From: Nymphaea colorata
Lineage: Eukaryota; Streptophyta; Magnoliopsida; Nymphaeales; Nymphaeaceae
Length of the DNA stretch: 36,505 bases
Assembly: GCF_008831285.2 (NCBI RefSeq)
Contig: NW_022204878.1
Span: forward strand, 1 to 36,505
Direction: 5' to 3'
Within the stretch, counting starts at the first letter, position 1. Every line of letters starts with the position of its first letter. Shown one piece after another: positions 30,924 through 36,505 of the stretch. Below the pieces are notes generated by a model. The model worked only from the letters and a program-made list of their open reading frames with translations. It had not been told where the DNA came from and searched no databases. The translations under genes and the position numbers were made by a program.

Positions 30924-31734
30924 TCTAAGTTTGTATTGTAAGAGTCTATCAAAAACTTGAGAGAGAATGTTGATGTGATTCTCCCTTGTTTTGACTTAAT
31001 TAGTAGATCATCTACATATGCATCCATGATTTGATGCATTTGGTCATGAAAAATAGCTGCCATAGCCCTTTGATATGTTGCCCCAGCGTTCTTCAAACCA
31101 AATGGCATTACTGTATAGCAGAAGGTACCCCATGGGGTTGTAAATGATGTTTTGGCTTGATCTTGAGCTGCCAACTTAATTTGGTTATAACCAGAATATC
31201 CATCCATAAAGGAGAACATAGCGTGACCTGCGGTACTGTCTACCAACAAGTCAATGTTTGGAAGTGGGTAGTCATCCTTTGGTGTAGCCTTATTCAAATC
31301 TCTGAAATCGATGCAGAGCCGAATTTTACCATTTTTCTTTGGGACTACCACAATGTTTGCTAACCATTCAGGATAGTCGATTGTTCGGATGAACCCTGCC
31401 TTTAGTAGGTCTTCCAGGCCTTCCTTAACTTGCCCCTCAGACGAGGGTCTAGTTTCCTCAACTTTTGTTTGATTGGCTTGCATTCTGGTTTCAATGGTAG
31501 TCGATGCTCGACTAATTTTGTATCAAGTCCTGGCATGTCCTCATAAGTCCACGCAAAGGCTTCTTGATGCTTTTTGAGGAAATCTATCAACACTTTTCTT
31601 TCTTCTGCTGAGAGACTTGTTCCAATTTGCAAAATCTTTGGACTCTCTTCCGTGCCAATGTTAATTTCCTCAATCGGATCATTAATCAGAGGTGACGGTT
31701 GATCTTGCTTATCATTTGGATGAACTCTGGACAT
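30920..31734 (-). pseudogene. Pol: reverse transcriptase N-terminal and catalytic part
   Basis: Two frames together. Frame 1 (31734-31402) carries the pre-RT segment ILQIGTSLSAEERK, FAWTYEDMPGLD and EHRLPLKPECKP. After a frameshift near 31440-31460, frame 2 (31483-30920) carries the RT fingers and palm: LKAGFIRTIDYPEWLANIV, VVPKKNGKIRLCIDFRDLN (residues 46-64), FSFMDGYSGYNQI with catalytic Asp94, MPFGLKNAGATYQRAM and the catalytic YVDD at residues 156-159. All three catalytic Asp are kept. A second frameshift near 30990, just after YVDDLLIKSK, moves the rest of RT into the 28404-30923 frame. In an active element gag-pol would be read as one or two polyproteins; these two indels alone would block this copy. 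Confidence 0.9.
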
Positions 31735-31755
31735 TCGGCTCTGTGAGTTCTGGAT

Positions 31756-32841
31756 TTATCTCCTTAAAAGCTTTTGATGTTTGATCCTCAAATGCCATCC
31801 TAAAGATTGTAAAGAAGTTAGATGAAATTTGAGACATTGTATATGGAAGTAATTTGCATTTGTCATTGTATTTTTGAAGGTATTACAAAATGAAGACACT
31901 TGGTCTATTTGAGTACAATGACGACAAATGACAAAATGATGGCGGATTTGTTGATTCAAATTTGATGGTGAACATCCGCCTATGGTATTGCTCTTGACGA
32001 AAGGTACTGGCTTGAATTCTTCCTCAACATCCACTTTTTCATAGCTTTGGCACCCCAAGGCTTGAGTGCCTCGTTGTCCTGTCAAGGTAACTGGTTCCAA
32101 GATTCCATTTTCATGTTTGCCAAGGCCAGTAAATGGCTGGTAGCCATGGCGTATGAGTAAATCCAATCCTTTCTCATTCTGGCAGAATTTCTTGAACAAC
32201 GGATGACTTTTGTAACTTGTTTCAAGTTTGGTACCCCTTTTCACCCATTCCTGTTTCTTTGGTTTCTGAATGGCCAACCTGCTAAGACTTTGAGATATTT
32301 CTTCTTCTTTGCAGACTCGAATACTAGGTACCTCAATTGTATATGTTGGTACCGGAATCATTGGGTGTACAAGCCGACTTTCCCTATCCTCTGCATAGAT
32401 GGTTATAGAATTCCCGTTGTAAGTCCATTTGACACACTGATGTAGAGTGGAGGGAACTGCATTGGTAGCATGGATCCATGGCCTGCCAAGCAACAAGTTG
32501 AAGGAGGGTTCTATATCCACCACATGAAATAAAACCCGATGATACGTCTCAGAAATATTCAAATCCAGACATATGCATCCTAGCATGGTTGTCCTGTCCC
32601 GTCATATCCATGGATGAAAATTTGGATGGAGTATAGTCAGCCTGTCTTATGCCCAACTCACGAGCTGTTTGTTGTGGACAGATGTTCAGGCTTGCTCCAC
32701 CATCAATTAAAACGTGGGAGATCCCTGGTGCCCCTTGTCTCTATCACTATGTGCAAGGCGTCATTGTGCGATGCACCTCCAGTTGGTAGATCTTTATCAG
32801 AGAATATGATCGGACTATTTTCACATAATTCAAAAGCCCAT
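31756..32841 (-). pseudogene. Retropepsin protease followed by a G-patch-like domain
   Basis: The protease is split over frames. A segment NSPIIFSDKDLPTGGASHND runs near 32740-32815. After a frameshift near 32705 the active-site region HVLIDGGASLNICP reads near 32660-32700 (DGG in place of DTG/DSG). A further frameshift near 32585 leads to the 276-codon frame 32586-31756, with the second protease hallmark NLLLGRPWIHA at residues 30-40. About 100 residues later comes a G-patch-like segment, residues about 139-180: LLIRHGYQPFTGLGKHENGI followed by P, a QRGT and ALG. G-patches bind RNA or DEAH helicases in other proteins; in betaretroviruses one lies at the protease C-terminus. The final ~70 residues contain CRHC and no known domain. 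Confidence 0.82.
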
Positions 32842-34516
32842 TCATTCCCCTGTTAGGGCTAAACCCTCCCTTCTTGACTTCAGGTAAGGGTCCAATTCAT
32901 TGAAAATGGATTCCAATGGTTCAGGGTCGCACACTTGTGACTTCTGATCAATCTCTGTCAGATGGTCTTGTTTAACCAGTCCGGTTTGTGCATTGATGGA
33001 TCCTTTATCATGTTTGAAAAGCAATCCAAAGAAATCCAGGGACGCTGTATCCCTTTTGTTTGTCACCATAATTTGACGACCTGTTGAAAATCTGACCATC
33101 GAAACTATTCCTTTGCCATGTTTAGGAAAAGGATTCTTGAGAATGTCCGGCTGTTCACTGACCTCTTTGATTATTTCTTTGTCAACTGCATCTTGCACAA
33201 TATTTTTAAGTACAAGGCAGTCTTCTGTATCATGTCCTGGAGCGCGATGAAATTTGCAGAATTGCTCTTTGTTTTTCCCCATCATTGGTGGGGGGTTCTT
33301 TTGGAGAAACAGAGTACCTCTTTCGATTAGCATATGCATGACCTCTTCATAACTTTGTTGTAATGGGGTAAATTTTCTATCGTACCCCCATCCAGGATGT
33401 TTGTTTTTGGTGCCACTACTACTGCCACTAGCTTTGTCCATTACCCCTTTATTCTTAGGATATTCGGACTTTTCTTTCTTGAAGGCTGCAGCGTTGGCCA
33501 CGATGTTGGCTGGAGCATTCTGACTTCTGCTATTCTTTTTTGTATCTTCCCTTACTTTTACCGGGATGACAGCATCAAAAGCTCCATTCTCAATTCCTGC
33601 TTCAATGCATTCTGCCCTCTCAGTGAGATCGATGAAAGACTTGATTGGAGCATTGGAAATGAGGCTCCTTAATGGTTGTGTCAAATTGTTTACGATCAAT
33701 CCCAGTGCATGGGATTGAGAGATTGGGTCTCTCATCTTGTTGCAAGAAGACCTCCACCTCTGAATAAAATCTCTCACCTTTTCACCTGGCCTCTGTTTTA
33801 GATAGCATAATGTGGTGATCGTTGGTGCAGTTTCAACGTTTTGAATGAACCTTTCGATGAAAAGGTTGATTAACATGTCAAAATTTTTCAATTCCACTGG
33901 GTTGATGTGTTCCCGATACCATTGTGCTGCAATTCCTTCTAGGCTTCTAGGGAAACATCGAAAGAGGGCCCTATGATTGTGGCGGAATTTGTAGCATTCA
34001 GCAAAGAACATGGCCAAATGTGCCTTTGGGTCTCCATGGCCATCAAATTTGATAAATTTCTTGGGCAAGTTTTTTATGTGTTTGTCATTTTCGAAGCTTT
34101 CGTAGAAATCTTCGCAAGTGAAATTCCTCTTGTTCTTGCCTTTAAGTTGTACTGCATTTAACTTTTTTCAACTTCCTGGATTTTTGTTTTCCAGGATTCT
34201 CCCTTCTTCTTTTTCTTGGGAGTTTTCGGTTCTTCCTCACTACTAGATTCTGTTGTAGCGTCTTCAGAAGAGTCTGAACTGCTTGATGAGTACTTTCTTG
34301 TTTTCTTCCCTTTCTTTTTGGCTTTTTCTGCCTGCGCTTGTTCTTCATTGAACATGATCATGTATTTCCGAATCTTCTGTATTCCTCAAATTCTGGGTCA
34401 TTTATTTCCAGCTTGGGAGGTGTTTCTGAGGAGGATTCTTCTCCCCTGTCTCCTATAAAAGGTTGATCAAGCTCCATTTCACTCCTTCTCCTGCTTTGGC
34501 TTCTGGTTTCAACCAT
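32842..34516 (-). pseudogene. Gag polyprotein of the Tat-type element (frameshifted)
   Basis: Start chosen at ATG 34516: MVETRSQSRRRSEMEL is a usual gypsy gag opening. A 1-nt loss near 34375 moves the frame to 34361-34158, a Lys/Ser/Glu-rich segment (KKKGKKTRKYSSSSSDSSED). Another shift near 34160 leads to the 408-codon gag core 34068-32842, whose frame is open from about 34165. The capsid-like region has FDGHGDPKAHLAMFFAEC (8-25) and LEGIAAQWY (43-51). The nucleocapsid-like zinc knuckle is C271-x2-H274-x4-H279-x4-C284 (CKFHRAPGHDTEDC), the CHHC variant of Tat/Athila-type gags. The core ends LALTGE at 32842, where one more frame change joins it to the protease. Protein would package element RNA; this copy is broken. 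Confidence 0.88.
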
Positions 34517-34591
34517 AAAGCGGATGTTCACCTTGCAAGAAGAAAATTGAAAATGTTAGGATGTGAATTGATGAGAGGTGACAAATTTTGA

Positions 34592-34882
34592 TTACATATT
34601 AAAAGAAAGATGAGAATGACAAAACTTGACAAAGTTTAACATAACTTGACAAAACTTGACAAATTTTGGCTTAATGACAATGAATAGACATGACAATCTA
34701 GGACAGAAGGATAGATGGGCGACTTCATCCCACCATTTTACATATTCGGGACCCATTCCTGGACCAAGGACAAGATACAAGTGAGCAAATGATTCCCAAC
34801 GTTGCTGGGCATAGGTGTATATCCCGGACCACTCTTCAGTGTCTAGTTCACACTCCACAATGGCTCCTTCCGACTCAATTGA
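34592..34882 (-). pseudogene. C-terminal continuation of the PMD protein after one in-frame stop
   Basis: Same reading frame as 34883-35908, separated only by its TAA stop (34883-34885). It continues SIESEGAIVECELDTEEWSG, then QQRWESFAHLYL and EYVKWWDEVAHL to a stop at 34592. A Trp-rich end of the type xYVxWW is usual at the C-terminus of PMD proteins, so the TAA is probably a mutation that truncated a ~440-residue protein. The last ~30 residues are hydrophobic and without match. A true shorter protein cannot be excluded. Confidence 0.6.
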
Positions 34883-35908
34883 TTATGCCTTCCTCTGACG
34901 CAGTGAGAATTGCCTGAGGCAACGCTCCGGATGATATTCAATTATGAAAAACGGTCCCAATAGAAGACTTCCTCTGACTGGGTTGTAAGTGTATCTTGAC
35001 TTGATGACCTCTCGATCAAAGAAGTCCCAAATGATGGTGGAGTCATCAACTTCCTCCATCTTTCTGCGGTAGTGCTCCATACTAGATAACTGACCGTCTG
35101 TGTTTTGAAAATGACATGATTGTGGCCCCACATGTTTGTAGAACCATGCTTGCAGTGCAAAGACACATCCTTCTATCGAGTCTGCATCTCCAATTGAAAA
35201 TTTGGCCAACCCTCTGTAAAGGAATGCCAAGGCTGCCATTGCTATGGAAATGTGACGGACTTGGACATGCCCCCATTTTCTGAAGAGGCGAGCTATGCGG
35301 AAATCCATTATGTGTTCTTCATTATTGAAGAAGATAAGACCCACGGTACAAGTCACTATGGAGTTTTTGTACTTGTCTGCAACAGTTCTAGATAGTGACG
35401 CAGGGTTGACAAATTGGGAGTATGTTTCACCAAGCTCTTGTAGTTGAAGATATTGATGTCCATCTTTCTCTAGAAAATGCCAACTCCTTTTCCCTGTGAG
35501 TTTACGAATCACTTCTAGAGTTTTGACTTGACCTTGGTTTACAAGGAACTGGTCTTCAATTGGACCTCTTGGGTCACCTTTTGGTTCTGGCAAACCCATA
35601 ATGTTGGAGAACTCATCAAGAGTGATTGTCATTTCACCCCATGGAAACCAGAATGTGTTGGTCCTTGGGTTCCATCTTTCAGCAATTGCATGGATTAGAT
35701 TGCCATTGATAGGCTGTATGGCAAGACTGACTGCTTCTTCAAGACCGCAATCCTCTAAGTGATCCGGGAACATACACCGAAAAGTTGGGTACCATGAAAG
35801 ATACCACTGAGGTAGGTAGACTCCACTTGGGATGATGCGAAGTCCGGATCGGCCTTGACATGACCCGAATAGGATGTGGTCATATGGGAAGATACTTTCT
35901 GAGTCCAT
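34883..35908 (-). CDS. Plant mobile domain (aminotransferase-like PMD) protein carried by the retrotransposon
   Basis: 341 codons on the - strand upstream of gag, same strand as the element. The PMD hallmark is at residues about 77-107: ERWNPRTNTFWFPWGEMT followed by ITLDEFSNIMGLP. Further family features are IVTCTVGLIFF near 185-197, MAALAFLYRGL near 224-234 and the QAWFYKHVG motif near 252-261. PMD proteins are found as host genes (the Arabidopsis MAIN and MAIL1 silencing factors) and inside transposons, where their role is unknown. Position before gag fits the extra ORF of Tat/Ogre-type elements. ATG 35908 is the first Met of the open frame; the leader follows upstream. It is intact except for the probable premature TAA at its end. 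A role in counteracting or using host silencing is speculation. Confidence 0.85.
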   Translation of the reverse strand: MDSESIFPYDHILFGSCQGRSGLRIIPSGVYLPQWYLSWYPTFRCMFPDHLEDCGLEEAVSLAIQPINGNLIHAIAERWNPRTNTFWFPWGEMTITLDEFSNIMGLPEPKGDPRGPIEDQFLVNQGQVKTLEVIRKLTGKRSWHFLEKDGHQYLQLQELGETYSQFVNPASLSRTVADKYKNSIVTCTVGLIFFNNEEHIMDFRIARLFRKWGHVQVRHISIAMAALAFLYRGLAKFSIGDADSIEGCVFALQAWFYKHVGPQSCHFQNTDGQLSSMEHYRRKMEEVDDSTIIWDFFDREVIKSRYTYNPVRGSLLLGPFFIIEYHPERCLRQFSLRQRKA

Positions 35909-36505
35909 CTAGACAAGAGAAGGTATTAGACTTTGACATGAATTGACCCAATAGAGACTCGAGAAGAGTTTTGACATTGGGTTTGGACATGGACTTAGGG
36001 GCAAAGTAAAACATCACATGCGTCCAAACAAGCAGTTAATGAAAAATTGATAATGCAATTCCTAGGACTCTTGCCTATATGCATTATTTTGAAAATTGGT
36101 CTTGGAACCTATGGAAAATAAATGGGTAAATGATTCTAATTTATAGTACTAGCATTGACTCCTCCAAGGGTTTTCTAGATTTGGGCTCTCCATTTCTCCT
36201 TGTTCACCCATCGATATACCGGGACTATTGTCCGTTTCGGTACTAATGGGGGGACTTCTCAGTCCAATTGGGTGGTCCAGTTGTAAGGCTATATCTTGGA
36301 CTAATGTCCTAGAAATAGCCCGAACATGATGACCGGGATATGATATAGGTAAGGATTTGTTTTTCAAAATTCATGAGAAGATGCAAAATAGATGGCTCTA
36401 TTGCATACATTCCTAAGAGATAGATTTGAAATTTTGAGAGCATACATGGGCTGCATACAATCCTTAAATTGAGGAGGGGTAGGATAAATTGAAATGAATG
36501 AGGTT
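35909..36505 (-). other. 5' leader of the Tat-type element (cut by the window edge)
   Basis: About 600 bp upstream of the PMD ORF with no recognised domain. A 72-codon frame at 36149-36367 has no family match. No LTR end, primer-binding site or splice signal could be fixed; these would lie at or beyond 36505. Confidence 0.5.

Larger units (their letters stand above)
23490..36505 (-). mobile_element. Ty3/gypsy Tat/Ogre-type LTR retrotransposon with PMD ORF (5' LTR outside the window)
   Basis: Reading from the right edge on the - strand: leader (35909-36505), plant mobile domain ORF (34883-35908, continuing in frame to 34592), gag (34516-32842), protease and G-patch (32841-31756), RT (31734-30920), RT end/RNase H/second RNase H/integrase (30923-28404), 3' untranslated region, polypurine tract (27344-27360) and 3' LTR starting TGTTAACACC at 27343. 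The second, complete RNase H between RT-RNase H and integrase, the CHHC gag knuckle and the extra ORF upstream of gag are traits of the Tat lineage (Tat, Ogre, Retand). The 5' LTR and primer site lie beyond 36505, so target duplications cannot be checked. Frameshifts in gag, protease and RT make this copy non-autonomous. Confidence 0.87.

Overview
The window looks like repeat-rich, gene-poor nuclear DNA of a flowering plant. It is AT-rich and shows almost no intact reading frames outside transposable elements. What can be recognised is a set of plant-type retroelements (Ty1/copia, Ty3/gypsy of the Tat/Ogre kind, an L1-type LINE), a non-autonomous hAT-like DNA element, a piece of plant mitochondrial 26S rRNA, and a possible fragment of a plant CC-type NLR resistance gene. 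No complete host gene could be supported. The species cannot be named from the sequence.

Layout. 1-1131: decayed Ty3/gypsy reverse transcriptase, + strand. 1125-7128: two broken Ty1/copia elements on the - strand, head to tail and sharing one LTR (3290-3603); the upstream one keeps a truncated outer LTR at 7018-7128. 7129-12757: two direct copies of a ~570-bp repeat enclosing ~4.5 kb of non-coding or fossil sequence. 15318-15515: mitochondrial 26S rRNA insertion. 15555-16320: hAT-like element with an 8-bp target duplication, itself interrupted by a 333-bp solo LTR with a perfect 5-bp duplication. 19168-19475: tandem repeat of 84-89 bp units. 19840-22250: L1-type LINE, internally deleted. 22741-22960: copia RT scrap. 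23055-23234: NLR coiled-coil scrap.

23490-36505 (and beyond the right edge): a large - strand Ty3/gypsy element of the Tat/Ogre type. From its 5' side it has a leader, an ORF with a plant mobile domain (PMD), gag, protease followed by a G-patch-like segment, RT, a degenerate RNase H, a second well-preserved RNase H, integrase, a 3' untranslated region, a polypurine tract and a very long 3' LTR with a TATA box. Gag, protease and the RT N-terminal half carry several frameshifts, while the 839-codon RT-end/RNase H/integrase frame is intact. This element is the most interesting object: an upstream host-like PMD ORF, a G-patch next to the protease and dual RNase H occur in one element. Each trait has precedents among Tat-lineage elements, PMD transposons or retroviruses, so I present it as notable and not as a proven new system.

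The order of some events can be read. The solo LTR went into an existing hAT element. The shared copia LTR suggests recombination between neighbouring related elements. The frameshifts and CGA-to-TGA stops show long decay.
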